In this document: one piece after another, positions 50,187-62,404 of the stretch | Numbering within the stretch: the stretch's first letter is position 1 | Layout: every line of letters begins with the position of its first letter | From: Combretum micranthum | Taxonomy: Eukaryota; Streptophyta; Magnoliopsida; Myrtales; Combretaceae | Length of the DNA: 64,000 bases | NCBI GenBank assembly: GCA_024138025.1 | Contig: JAMXBD010001246.1 | Coordinates: 248,001 to 312,000, forward strand | Reading direction: 5' to 3' | Notes under the pieces: generated by a model | Database searches by the model: none | What the model was told of the DNA's origin: nothing | What the model saw: only the letters and a program-made list of their open reading frames with translations | Program-made: the position numbers and the translations under genes

Positions 50187-50750
50187 CGAACCACGCCAAC
50201 CTGTGATGAAACCTAATACCTAAATTGAAATTAAATCCAAGATCATTCTAATAATTGTGTGGGAAATCACGACCCGTTGCTCAACAGAGTAAGAACCTTG
50301 GTATAAAAAGAAGATGCCACAATCAGTGATGGAAAGCCGATTAATAAGTCATGAATGAACACCATGGATAAACCAATAAGTTCAAAAAAGATTCTTTCCA
50401 GAGCCAAAGAGAGTCAACTCTCCAGTTTGTATTGGATGGTATATATCTGATTGTTACATATGCAATAGGTTTATATAGGCTTTATTTAGCCTCAAAACTA
50501 AGCTACAAAACAAAGAAAACAAAGAAATACGAAAAGATAGCCCTAAGACTACAAAGACTGACGGCTTAAATATCAAAGGATAGCGATGTACATGTTAAAG
50601 GCCAGTGGGTTATGTAGGTGGCGTACAGCTTCCCAAGGCAGGCTTTAATTTTTCATGTCCTAAACTATTTTATCTTTACTTCTATGTAAAATATTAATTG
50701 GTTTAGATGATATGCTACAATCAAGATTTGATTCCGTCTGATTTCCATCA
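50187..50750 (-). repeat. 3' LTR of the 50-52 kb element
   Basis: Matches 51890-52452 throughout (shared words ccatggataaacc, tatataggcttta, cctcaaaactaagctacaaa). Divergence is visible every 10-15 bases, so the insertion is old. Confidence 0.75.
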
Positions 50751-51189
50751 TTCCCTCCTTCCTTGAAAAGATTCGTCCTTGAATCTCCTTACTTGGAATC
50801 TTCTGGATTGCATGTGCATGTTGGTTTATTTGGAATGGAAGCACTAAGAATGAAACCAATTTGATGTTACATTCCATCTGAAATTTCCTAGGGACACAAA
50901 TTTTTGGAGTCCTGTAGCGGTGAAACAATTTGCTAGGGAAAGAAGAGTTAAGATCGTTAGTTGAAAAACAAGTATCCTTCTCTGAATCTTTCCCCTCAGT
51001 GCTCACCAGTGTATCTTTGTTAATATTTTCAAAACTCTCATTATTTTTATCACTTTCATTCTTTCTTGAGCACTCTTTTCTTTCTCTCTTTCTCGAAATT
51101 CCTTCACTATCCTCATCTAATCCTCATAAGCTTCCGATGGTTTGAAGGGTGTTAAAATCACATGCCCTTTGTTTAAAACAAAAGAATAG

Positions 51190-51540
51190 TGATTCTTGTA
51201 TCATCATGCTTTACTCTCCTATCTAACTTCCATGGTTGCCCCAAAAGAAAATGACTAGTTTGCATTGATATGACATCACGTAACACTTAGTCATGGTAAT
51301 TTTCAATGGAAAAAGCAATCCAAACTTGCTTAATCACCTCAACTTCTCCACACTCATTTGACCATTGCGATTTGGTAGGTGTTGGATACTCCAAGGTTTT
51401 TAAATTCAGCTTGTCCACTAATAAGGTATTAGCAAAATTGGTATAACTCTCACTATCGATAATCAAGTTTTATATCTTATTATTCACATGGCATCTGGTA
51501 TGAAAATATGATCACATGGGACTTCATCAACATTATCTCT
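51190..51540 (-). pseudogene. Retropepsin fragment of the gypsy element
   Basis: Minus strand: NLIIDSESYTNFANTLLVDK, then LNLKTLEYPTPTKSQWSNEC, then GEVEVIKQVWIAFSIENYHD and finally SHFLLGQPWKLDRR. This is the plant gypsy protease pattern. The active-site DSG reads DSE, and there is a stop after the HD. No gag and no RT flank it. Confidence 0.75.
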
Positions 51541-51889
51541 CAACAGATTTGGATTTGCTCGTGTTTCACTCATTTTTTTTAATCAAGAACAAACTAATTC
51601 ACAAAAGAAAAGAATGATTTTTATTTTAATTTCTTCTTCTTCTTTTAATCAAACCTTAGACCTAAAACCATGAATTTCGCAAGAACCTTAATCAAACAAA
51701 TCAGAATTTTTTTATAACAAAGATACCAAAACTAACGCACCTAACACAAAATGATCAACAAGATCAGAAAAATCAAAACTAATAAAAGGCAATCAAGGAT
51801 ATGAACGACTCAAGTTAGGGTTTTGATATACCTTCCTCTAATTGAATTGGATTATAGATTCTTAGACAAACCTTCACTCTGATGCCAAA

Positions 51890-52452
51890 TGACCACGCTA
51901 ACCTATGACCAAAAACTCGATACCTAAATTGGAGATTAAATCCAAGATCGTTCTAAGAATCGTGTGGAAAACCATGACCTGTTGCTTAACAAAGCAAGAA
52001 CCTTCGTATAAAAAGAGGACGCCACAATCGGTGATGGAAAACCAATTGATAAGTCGTGAATGAACGCCATGGATAAACCGATAAATTCAAAAAATTCTTT
52101 CTAGAACCAAAGAAAATCAACTCTCCAACTTATATTCAATGATATATATCTTATTGTGACATATATAATAGATTTATATAGGCTTTAGTTGGCCTCAAAA
52201 CTAAGCTACAAAACAAAGAAAACAATGTAATACAAAAGACAACCCTAAGACTACATAGGTTGGCGGCTTAAACATCAAAGGCAAGCGGTGTACATGTTGA
52301 AGGTCGGCAGCTTATGTAAGCAGCGTACAGGTTCCTAAGGCAAGCTTTATTCTTTCATGTCGAAAACTATTTTATCTCCACTTCTATGTGAAATATTAAT
52401 TGGTTTAGGAGATGTGCTAGAATCTAAATTTGATGCCATCTAATCTCCATCA
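51890..52452 (-). repeat. 5' LTR of the 50-52 kb element
   Basis: 563 bp; partner of 50187-50750. It also carries a few gcgg/cggc words (ggcggctt, gcggtgtaca, gtcggcagc) like the GCCG islands elsewhere. Confidence 0.75.
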
Positions 52453-52812
52453 AATCTATTATAGTATTTTAAATAACTATACTTTTATATTAAAATATTT
52501 TATAATACTATCATAGAGACGTCACCCCTATGATAAAAAATTTAAAAAGAAATAAAAAATAAGTTGGTTGTCCAAAGTTTGTTCTTGCAATAGTTTGGTT
52601 TCAAAAAAGCAAATTTTTAGTAATGAGATATTGGATTACAAAATCAAATTGTAGAAAGGATTTAATTCTTTTAATATTTTTGGATTTATCTTCTTAACAT
52701 AATTCATGTATAATTAATTACTAAAATTATAATTAAGAAATAAGATTATAACAATGTTGTAAAATATTTTAAGAATTAAGATAATGTTAGTTATTAATTT
52801 CTAGCAAATTAT

Positions 52813-52975
52813 ATGGTTCTGTCACTATTCAACAGCTTATGTCATACCCAACCATAATCGAACAATTAAAATAGTTAATATTCTAATTACCATATTTATT
52901 TTAATGGATAATGGTTGAGTGGATAGTCCCATCAATAGGACTGCGAAAGCTCCCTAATTTGTAAACTAAGGAAAG
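52813..52975 (+). repeat. MITE-family copy left of the 3.1-kb solo LTR
   Basis: Words caaccataatcgaacaatta, aaaatagttaatatt, atatttattttaat and agtcccatca match the copy at 56.17 kb in the same orientation. Confidence 0.5.
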
Positions 52976-52996
52976 GTAAATAGAGAGAACCCAACT

Positions 52997-55900
52997 TGTC
53001 ACGCCCCGAGGGTACCCTAGTAGAAGTAGACAAGTCATACTTGAATACTTTCACTAGATTACCTTCGAAGAGTGATATGTTTTTCAAAATAATAGGATCT
53101 TTTAGTTTCTTTGATAAGAAGGATAAATACATGCAAGAAATAAATTAGTAAATAACTATCATTTAAATCATAGAGTATCATAGATTATTACAAACCATGT
53201 AGTCTTTTTGTGACTCTCCACATACATATATGAGAAGATAATACCGGCTAATCTATCCTAAGGAAAATATAAACCACTTATCCAAAATAGATTTATAGGC
53301 TTCCAGCTTTTAAACGCTTACCAGAGTCATATTCCTGGAAGTAACTAATCAAGGTCGAAGCGTAAACCTGAAAAGACTATTGGAGTGTGAGCTATACTAC
53401 GGCTCAGTGATTAACCAGACATATTACACACCAAACAAGTTTATTAACAAATCATATGTAATGCAATCACTCAAACATATGCTTAGATACAAGCTAAGAT
53501 GATCTAGAATCCAACCAAGAAAAAGATTTACGCCCTCTTTTTAGGGTTGAAGAACATTTACTTTATGACCCACCTGCCTAGGAGGGACTAAGTTTACAGG
53601 AAAATCAACGATTTCTCATCTTAGGGTTTCACTTTTAGCTTAATGATGTTTTAACTAACCATTTCCTGTATCAATCCTTAAAAACTCTCTAAGTATTAAT
53701 CATTTCAATGCGATACTACGGGCGGGATTCTTCATTGCCACTTAGTTTCCGTAGAACCAACGGAACAAAGAAAACCTTGGAAGAACTATCACTTTAGAAA
53801 AACCAAGCATTCATAGAGAATTGAAATATTAATACGTAGCAGGCTGTCATCCGTTTATATGAAATAATGCAGTACGTGCAATGCATGATCAAGTTATTTA
53901 ATAAGTCAATAATTCTTATTCAATTTCATGGTGGTCATACATTACAAACAATAATCATCATACTATTTCACATTATCATACCATTGTATTATCACTTTTG
54001 TAATGGTAGATTAACAATTATACAATCTGATCACAACACATTTAAATCAAAACATTCATATTATTATTCTTGTATTACATATTCAGCTAATTATAAACAC
54101 AAATAGTATAATATGACTGAGTTACTCACCTGCTCATAGCGACTAATCTTACTAATAAGCCGGAAAGTTCTCTATGGTATCGAAGTCACCTATTGAGATG
54201 AATAAAATATTCTTCAATAAAACATAGATTATATAACTAAACTCCTATAAGTGTCTAGTGTCCTAAATTGATATTTGGCTCGGTTTCTATTACTTATTTT
54301 GGTCCGTTAATGGTCTTATGTTTCTCTGGATCTATTTTATATAATTATTTTGTCATTTTTAGAAGTCACATTATTCATAAATTTAACTTGTTTCAATTTC
54401 CATTCTTATCTATTTATCTATATGAAATCATTATTTAACAATTATATTAACTTATAATACTTAATATTTCCCTATAGTTTTTAGGGTTTTAGAAGTTATC
54501 AAATATTAAACATATTATTATTCTAAGTATTTGTATTTTATTTTCTTAGTCAATTCTGTTTTGATATACATATATATATTACATGTTTACTATTATTTAT
54601 TATATATATATATATATATTATGTTCGTGTAATACAGACTTCACGTAGGAAAAACATGCGTGTATGCTGGCTCCGACACCGCCGACATTGATACCCAAAT
54701 GCCGACGTTCTTAAGTTTCACATATTATTTTGTATCAAGGTAAGCTGGCTTATAGGCCGCCAGCTTTACCACATACGTCGGCTCCTACATTTTCAACGTA
54801 TAACTCTAGTTAGCAGGCATTCGTTCATTTTACGTAAAAATAAATTTTACGTGGCTTCTATTCCAGTGTAAGCCATATCAATACCACCAGCCTACCTATG
54901 TACGCCGCCAGTGTTGAGTGTATACACTGCCAGCGTAGGGACAGTGTTGATATTGTTCATCATCTTCTCCGATTTTCTTTCATTCAAACTTAAATTTCTC
55001 TTAATATATAGATATTACTTGTATTTAAGCTACTTCTAAGTGTTTTTCTACATTCTATATATATTTTACGTGATATCAGTACATATTACTTAATGTACTT
55101 ATTATCCCACTTAGTTTCTAACTCTAGCATGTAATATGTTATGTATAGAGAGTGTAGGAATTAGATTTTACCTTGTTTGAGCAAATTGGAAGGTGCTACA
55201 CTCCCCTTTAGTGTTAGATTCGAACCTAGAGCAAGCAATAACATTGTTTAAGATAGTGTTTGATATATAACTAATTTAAATACGAATTTATCTTACCTTG
55301 TTATGCTCCTTATCCTAAGCTTGGTTGATGTTTATTAAAAACTTCTTCTATGGAATGGGTTTGGAAGTGTCTTGTGTGTGTTTTGCCTGTTATTTGAGCT
55401 GGTTTTTGTTGTTGTTTTTAATGGTCTTGTTTTGTGGTTAATCAAGGTGAGTTATATAGACAAGCATAAGGCAGCTGATCCCTTTGCATCCTTTGGCTAA
55501 AAGAAGAAGTTTCTCCACCGAATTCCTCTTAATTTACTGAAGTTCAAAAGCATCAATTAGGCTATATACTCGGAACATTCTAATTGGTTTAGCCATATTT
55601 TCATTTGACTTTTTGTGTTATAGGGAGCTCCAAAAATTTGAGAAAAAGAAAGAACGTCAAAAATGAAAATAAGAAAAATGCAAAAAAGATGGAGTATATA
55701 GAAATACAAAAATAAAGAGAAGATGATGAATTTATAACTAACAACTGTGTAAGGAGTGGGGAAAACTATGAACTTGTGAAAAAAATCAATTTTGTGTATT
55801 CAAGTGACACGTATGATAAACATTGATTCAATAATATTTTTTTGATAAAAATTTACAATGACGATATTAAATATTCTGAATACTATGTTATACATAAAAT

Positions 55901-56124
55901 ATTTAGTTTAAGACTTTTACTTTACAGCTTTTATACTTACTCTCGTAAATTATATTTTATCTATTTAAAAGTTTTATTTTAAGGTTCAAAACCATAAACC
56001 GGACCAATACTACTTATAGTTTAATTTAGAATCTTAGTCAAATTCAAAATCAACTATCTATTTTCTATTTTCTATTTTATAGTTTCATCTATTTCTATTT
56101 CTATGAAAAATCTCGGGGTTTACA
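52997..56124 (-). mobile_element. 3.1-kb solo LTR, target duplication CAACT
   Basis: Plus-strand ends are TGTCACGCCCCGAGG and CTCGGGGTTTACA, TG...CA with inverted-repeat character. Perfect duplications CAACT lie at 52992-52996 and 56125-56129. There is no internal pol or partner LTR. Sense appears to be minus: in that direction a CACTGAGCCGTAGTATAGCTC stretch precedes the last 400 bases. A GCCG-rich island sits about 1.2-1.5 kb from the sense start, as in the 33.1-kb LTR. Confidence 0.75.
54655..54960 (-). repeat. GCCG-rich island C
   Basis: Phrases accgccgacattg, aatgccgacgttc, ggccgccagctt, acgtcggctcc, acgccgccagtgttg and cactgccagcgt recur in about 300 bp. The minus strand reads as the other two islands do. 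Confidence 0.6.
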
Positions 56125-56162
56125 CAACTTCTTTTAAGAAAGAAAGCCAATAATATAAGGAA

Positions 56163-56335
56163 AATTCTATGATCTCGTCATTAATTTTGATGAGACTAGT
56201 CCCATCATTATCCAACGGCTTACATCAACCTAACCATGATCGAATCACTAAAATAGTTAATATTTCAATTATTATATTTATTTTAACGGTTATATGATTG
56301 ACTGACGATCTCGTTGAAGCTCCCATAATCTAATG
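56163..56335 (+). repeat. MITE-family copy right of the 3.1-kb solo LTR
   Basis: Same order of words as at 52.8 kb (aaccatgatcgaatcac, aaaatagttaatattt, tatttattttaacgg), with a ctcgtcattaattttgatgag hairpin at its left end and gaagctcccata at the right. Confidence 0.5.
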
Positions 56336-56796
56336 ATGGTTTATGGAAATAATTTTTGTATCCTTCTATGACGTCCCAATCTTTCAAATTGCATTAGCTA
56401 TGTATCAAAAAAAAAAAAAAAAAGGTCAAAAGTGTGAGATATTTTTTGCTCTTGCCATTATTACTTACACTAAAAACCTCGTTAACAATTCCTCCTCCCG
56501 AATCTTCTTCTTTTCATTCATTCTCTAAAACTCATTTTGTTGGGGAAAAAAAAAGTGATATATATCAATATTTTTTTATAGACTATAGCTCACAATTAGA
56601 GGGAGTATGAATTGTAAATATTTTAGAAATATCTGGACTACATGTTATATATAACTTTAACATATTATGTCTTAATTTTTCTTCATTTAATAAAGGGCCA
56701 CTTATGATAAATATTAAATTCTTACTATTATAAGCGAGGTGGATAATTTTGACCCAATGGAATTGCATGAATATTGATATGATATGGTTGTAAGGA
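56336..56796. other. AT-rich intergenic
   Basis: Poly-A near 56408-56423. No gene recognised. Confidence 0.4.
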
Positions 56797-57672
56797 GAAT
56801 TCTACAGTCTATGACAGTTACAACTAGACGGGTCCTATCGCATCAGTAACAGTTAAGATCTTTTTTAACCGTGATCAAACCCTTAAATCTTTTTATACTA
56901 ATTTTTTATAATCAATTTAATTTTATAATACTAACTGTTTACAGTGAAATATGAGCTACAACCTACTCGATAAACCATTGTTACAATTAAGCCCTATGGT
57001 CCAGTCGGTCACTAGCCTCACTTGTTCAAGAAGGACCCACAATGGGGAAGATCTCAGCTTAAGCCGGTATGAGAACCTCAATTGTCACTTATACCAACTT
57101 GGAGGATGATCCTTAGAAGACCTTTCGTAAGCTCAGCAGAAACTTACTCCACGAGCTCAAGCTCGAAGGTGAACTCCTCGAACCCCTAGCGAGCCATCAC
57201 AAGGTTATACTCACAGGGAACATCCATCAGCTTGCCCAGGCTCCCGACATATAAAGTATCCGTGTCCCATCTCGGGACTGGGGGACATAACTAGCCCGGT
57301 CACACATTCTTACAATAGCTGCTCCTCAGCTCGAGTACCTCTGTTACATCGGGTATTAGGTTAGCTACTAGGTAGAGATTCACCTTAACCTAGAGAGATT
57401 CGATAGACCCATCCTAATATGACCCTAAATATTATAAATACAATCTTTTCATGGCAAAATGGGAATTCCATAAGCTTCTCTTTGAGTGGAATTGTCCCCT
57501 GAAGGAAAAAAAGATTCAAACTAACTTAAGCATCGGAGTGGAAATGCCGAATATCCCCGACATGCCTCTAACCGTTTTTTCTATGTTTACAGGAGGCTAT
57601 CTCTACCAGCTTTTCCAGCTCATGCAACACTAATAATATGATATCGTGATGAGACCATAGAAGTTCTCATGG
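56797..57672. repeat. MITE copy split by an LTR
   Basis: The outer words gagaattctacagtctatga (left) and gagaccatagaagttctca (right) are imperfect inverted repeats of the same family as the 56.17-kb copy. The LTR at 56979-57629 lies between them. Confidence 0.4.
56979..57629 (+). mobile_element. 651-bp LTR (probably solo), GC-richer than its surroundings
   Basis: Ends TGTTACA...TGCAACA. Inside are a GGGACTGGGGGACATAAC box, a TATA-like ATTATAAATAC at 57431-57441, then a 5'-leader-like stretch with AGCATCGGAGTGG and a TTTACAGG close to the end, all typical of plant LTR U3-R-U5 order. Flanking five-mers (ACCAT, CTAAT) do not match. No internal region or second LTR. Confidence 0.55.
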
Positions 57673-57789
57673 TTGTAAATAGAAAATAAAAAAGTCATTA
57701 TCACACAGGATATAAAAGATGTAATTGCAATTAGAATAAGTAAAATTATATATATTATATATGCATCTATTATTTGTGACCTCCATTTA

Positions 57790-58590
57790 GATATAGGCTT
57801 AATTCCATACCCGAGCCAAACCAGAATCGAAACCGCCAATTGTGAGTCTTCAAAGTAAGAAACCGGAACCAGAACTGTCTTTCACGATTCTAGTATGATT
57901 TTATGGAACCAACAATTCTCGATTTCAATTTTGGAACTGTAGAACCGCAAAACCATTTTTTTTCATGTAAAAATAATTAAATGAATTTTATTTTTTAATA
58001 AAAAAATTTAAAATTTAAAATTTAAAATAATTATTGAGTCTAAAAGTGTTAAACTATTTAACCAAATTTTCTTAAAATTTGTTTAGAATACATATTTATT
58101 TGTATACAAACATATCCATTATCAATTGTAGCTAGTGATATAAGATTGTAAAATATTCTAGATGATACATTACATAAAATAAATATATTTTAATAGAATT
58201 TTTTCAAAAGCAAACAAAAGAATATATATTTCTCGGTAATAAAACTGGAATACTGACAAAAAACATGTTTTGTTTCGAAAATACCTGTAACCTATAAAAT
58301 AAGGAATTGCTCTTCATTTCTAGTCTTATTATATTTCAGCAAACCAAGCATATCATAAATATTATAAATAGATAATAAAATTTATTATTCTTATGAAATA
58401 ATTTAAATATTAATAATTATATATTTTATATTTTTTTTAATTGTGTCTCTAATTTTTTTTTTCATTAGAATAATTGGTTCCACCTGATTTTAGACTAAAA
58501 AACTGCTTAAGAAGAAAAACTGATGATTCCTTATTAGTCGGTTCTAAAATAGGTCAAACAGTCCTTTTCCGATATTAAAACGGCCTCGCA
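57790..58590 (+). repeat. AACCGG-rich element, copy 1
   Basis: Shares the long AT-rich middle (ttgtatacaaacatatccat, agtgatataagattgtaaaa) and the AACC-rich ends with the copy at 59.28 kb, in direct orientation. Ends caaaccagaatcgaaacc and ggttccacctgattttag are partly complementary, as in hAT-type MITEs with degenerate GGTTCC/GGAACC words. Confidence 0.5.
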
Positions 58591-59275
58591 TCTATGCCTA
58601 TTCTATTAAATTTCATAGATTTTTTATACAGAAAAGAATTTGATATTAAAAGTACGGACATAACATAAATACATTAGTCAAACAATAGAAAAGGTCAGTT
58701 CTAATATCTAAACAGCCCATGTTGGCTGTTAAACTGCCCTGTCCGAGTCTGATAAAAACCTGGTATAAACCATGTGCGTTTTCTCTCGTAAAGCATCATC
58801 CAAGTCATCACAATGCGACATGTCATATGAATAGGTTGGCCACAGAGCTAGGCATTTAGGAAGACGAAAATTACTGAGAGCTCTGATGTTGATCAGAATC
58901 AGGTGACAGAGAATCTACATTATCTACTAAGCTTCATCAACGTCGTGGTCAGACTCAATATTTGTAACATTTTCTGGTTGTTTTTTCCAACGTTCAATTG
59001 TTTCTCTGGGCAACGAAGGAGAAAGGGCAGCGTGCGCGCACCAGATGATACGATCTATGATAACGTACCATGCTATAAGTTGTTTTATCTTGAAAATATT
59101 TGTCCTCGTGCATGTTAGAAAATGACATCAAAATTTAACTAGGAATAACGAATTTTTTACATTTTCTTTTCTTGGGTTTGAGAATATTAGTAATACAAAA
59201 AAATCTAAAAATAAAAAATATATGGGATTATATATTGAACTAACAATGGACACATGGTGAATTGTACACATTACA
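58591..59275. other. Intergenic
   Basis: A 71-codon open frame at 58903-59118 has no recognised motif and I do not call it a gene. A GTGCGCGCAC palindrome lies at 59032-59041. Confidence 0.35.
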
Positions 59276-59986
59276 GTAGACATGTCCATGGTTTCGAATT
59301 TAAAATGAGAGACTAAAACCAGAAAAAGGTAGTTCTCGATTCTAGTTTTGAAACCATGTAACCTCTTTTTTTAAGTAAAAATAAAAAAACAAATGAATAT
59401 TAGTTTTTAATAAAATAAATTTTAAACTCAAAATGATTAATTATTAGGTCAAAAAATATTAAATTATTTAACTAAAATTTTTAAAAATTTATTTAAACTA
59501 CGCATTTATATATATACAAACACAATAGATATCAATTATAGTTAGTAATATGAGATTGTAAAATACTCTAGAGGATAAAAAGAAAATTATAATACATGAA
59601 ACAGTGTTATTAAGGAAATAAAATTTACTTTTAGGAGAAGTTTAAATAAACTAAATTATATGATTTTAAATTATGTTTATTGGTGTTGTTGATAATAACA
59701 CATTAATTAAATATTGTAAATAGGTAATAATTTTTACTATTCATACTAATAAGTGCAAACATTAATAATTATATATTTAATATAATTTTTAAAAAAATTT
59801 CCTCTAATTTTCTTTTTTTTTTTAATGGAACCGGCTGGAACTGTCAGTTCTAGGCCATAGAACTACCTAGGAATTAGAAAACCAATGATTCTTTACTTAG
59901 TTATGGAACCGACCAACTAGTATGATTTTGATTTTGGAGCTACTGATGATGGCTCTGGTTCCAAACCGAATCATGCATATGTCTAC
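59276..59986 (+). repeat. AACCGG-rich element, copy 2
   Basis: Ends gtagacatgtccatggtttc and, reverse-complemented, gtagacatatgcatgattcg form a roughly 20-base terminal inverted repeat. The middle matches copy 1 with about one change every six bases. No clear target duplication. Confidence 0.55.
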
Positions 59987-61108
59987 GTGCAGACAGACAT
60001 CATTCAATCTATTGAGCATAGGTTTGGTAGGCTTAACTCGACCCATAGTCAAGCTCAAGCAATAACCCAGCGGTAGTGAATTGGAGCTGGAATAATGTAT
60101 CTAATTTACTGATTTAATTTTTTTTTTTCTATTTTGTTGGATTGTTCTTTCTCCAATCGAGACTAATAGATAAAACTTAAAATAATTGTAAATTTTGCTT
60201 AGAGCAATTCCATAACATAGTGCCTAAAGTTTTGTAATTAATTAGATTTTCACTATCAAGTGAAAATTTTGTATGCCATTATTTATAGTATTATCTATAA
60301 ATTTTAGTGATTTTCACTCCATCTTAGGGTTATCTCTATTAAACATTCATGTTCGTTTAATTTATTACATATATATATATATATAGATATTTTCTTTTAT
60401 TTTGTTGTTCTATGTGAATTCATATTGTGGTGATTTTGCTACATGCCTTAACAAGTTGGTTTTAAAGGCTGTATAAGGATGCACTCTCAAGTAACTCAGT
60501 GCATGGATTGCATTTTTTGATATTTCTAGTGAAGGATATTACTTTTAAAGGGTTTAAGTTAGAACTTATTACTTACATTTTTTTTTTTCTTTTGCTAAAA
60601 GGATTTTTCGGGTTGAGAAGATAATAGAAGGCACGATGCAAACATGCTTTCCATTTGGTGGCCGCTATAGGGTATTCTAAAGAATCCAAAATTTTGGCTA
60701 TCATGCTCGATGCGGGGCTCTTAGGGGAAAAAAAAAGGAAAAAAAATACTTACTGACAAGGAAGGAATTGCTAATGAATTAAGTAGAGGTGATTGATTAT
60801 TGTGGTCTACTGGTCCTCTTTGCAGTTGACTAACAGTTGACTTGTTATTTGTGGTAATTGATTAAGGTTGTTTGAGATTTGGACCAAAAAAAGGAAAAGA
60901 GATGCTTGAGATTTGTTTTTAAGCTCCATTTTGATGTATTTCCTAGCTTAAAGTTTTATAGTTCACTGGCTTTTCATCTTCGATGAGAAATATTTTATTA
61001 TTTTGTTGGCTACACAGTTAACAGTTATAAATAGGTGCTCAGGCTTCACTGAAGAATGGATATAGATCCATGGCTTAATTTTAAGGTTTACCTTTCATGG
61101 AGTTTTGT
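59987..61108. other. Intergenic
   Basis: No gene recognised. A short coding-like stretch near 60604-60678 reads RVEKIIEGTMQTCFPFGGRY and ends at a stop; its family is unknown to me. (TA)n near 60370-60383. Confidence 0.3.
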
Positions 61109-61378
61109 GGTTATTTCCATTGTGTAATTTGGTGCGTCATTTGATGTAGGATTATGAGTGAATTAGGTAAAATATATCAACAGAGATGAAACATTTGTGT
61201 TACTTTAGATTAGTGAAAGGGTTCCATTCAATCTTTGTGAATGACATTGTTATACTTTAGTTGGAGTGTTGTGTATTGCTCATTTACACACAAAGTTATT
61301 TTGGTTATCGCCAGAGTGGGTTATTTGGTGTAGGATTATGAGTGAATTAGGAAATATTTATCAAGATAAATGTATCAT

Positions 61379-61623
61379 GGGTTCATATAACGAATGATGT
61401 CCGAACTTTAACAAAATATCCAACTAGATGCCTAAATTTTGAAATTGATTAATTTAATACCTGAACTTTAAAATTGATTAATTTAGTACCCAAAAGAACT
61501 TTTCGTGCATACTAACAATACCTTAGTCAAGTACTTTTAGATATTAAATCAATCAATTTCAAAGTTTTTCATGTAATAAATTAATCAATTTCAAAGTTTA
61601 GGTAACACTTATGACATTGTCCT
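61379..61623. mobile_element. 245-bp foldback MITE with 9-bp duplication
   Basis: Flanked by perfect ATGTATCAT at 61370-61378 and 61624-61632, the 9-bp size typical of Mutator-like elements. Arms mirror each other (aaattttgaaattgattaat with attaatcaatttcaaagttt) and contain internal short repeats of attgattaatttaatacc type. Confidence 0.75.
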
Positions 61624-61644
61624 ATGTATCATTTGCATTACTTT

Positions 61645-62090
61645 GTAGGGTTAATGCCATGCTTAATTCCTGGACTTTCCCAAATATATAATTAATTACC
61701 TAAACTTTAAAGTAATCAATTTAATATCTAATCCAATTTCCTTATTCATTAATACTATCTTAACAAACATAGTTAATTACTTATGCTAAGCAATTAAGTA
61801 GACATATTAACATACGCATTAAAGTTGCTAGGAGATAATTTACCTAATTAATTGTTTAATTAGATAATGTGCATGTTAATTCGCTTATTTTATTGTGCAA
61901 TTTCCTAGTTTTTTATTGATTGCTAAACATAAGTCACTACTCCATTCACTGAGAGTGTTAACATAGCTAATAGAGTAATAGAGTAAGAAACATAAAAACT
62001 TTGATTATATATTAAATTAATTGTTTTTAAGTTCAGATACTTAATTATGCATTTCAAAAAAGTTTCAAGTATTGTATGCCGCATTAACCC
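61645..62090. mobile_element. 446-bp TIR element (GGGTTAATGC ends)
   Basis: Left gtagggttaatgcc and right gcattaaccc are inverted repeats. TACTTT flanks it at 61639-61644 and 62091-62096, and the neighbouring repeat units show the uninterrupted sequence. The ends resemble those of the arms at 2.2 and 11.3 kb (tagagttaatgtc). Confidence 0.65.
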
Positions 62091-62404
62091 TACTTTATAA
62101 GACACTGGTGAGTGAGTTTATTTCAATCTATGCGAATAAAATTGTTATACTTTACTTGGAGTTTTTTATACAACTCTTTTATACACAATGCTCTGTGGTT
62201 ATCTCCATAGTGTGATTTTGTGCATCATTTTGGTGTAGGATTATGAGTGAAACAAGTGAAATCTATCAAGAGAGATGATACATTTGTATTACTTTAGATA
62301 AACACCAATGAGTGTGTTTAATTTGATTATAATGATCAAGAACTCCGCCTATGGAGGTATTGTTTGGTTTAGCAAAATATCTCATGGTTTTATATTTGGT
62401 GCTA

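Larger units (their letters stand above)
50187..52452 (-). mobile_element. Non-autonomous Ty3/gypsy element with 563-bp LTRs
   Basis: Two direct repeats of about 563 bp bracket 1.14 kb. On the minus strand the internal region starts with a primer-binding site TTGGCATCAGAG (initiator-Met type) right after the 5' LTR (about 51876-51887) and ends in a polypurine tract AAGGAAGGAGGGA beside the 3' LTR at 50751-50763. LTRs begin TGATGG on that strand. Only protease-like sequence survives inside. AATCT occurs at both outer flanks, but five to six bases from the left LTR edge, so the duplication is uncertain. Confidence 0.75.

Noticed and set aside
53867..54106. 79-codon plus-strand open frame
   Set aside because: Inside the solo LTR, His/Ile/Tyr-rich from AT-rich DNA, no domain.
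58903..59118. 71-codon plus-strand open frame with RRRKGSVRAP
   Set aside because: No recognisable family, no splice or promoter context, between two repeat copies.
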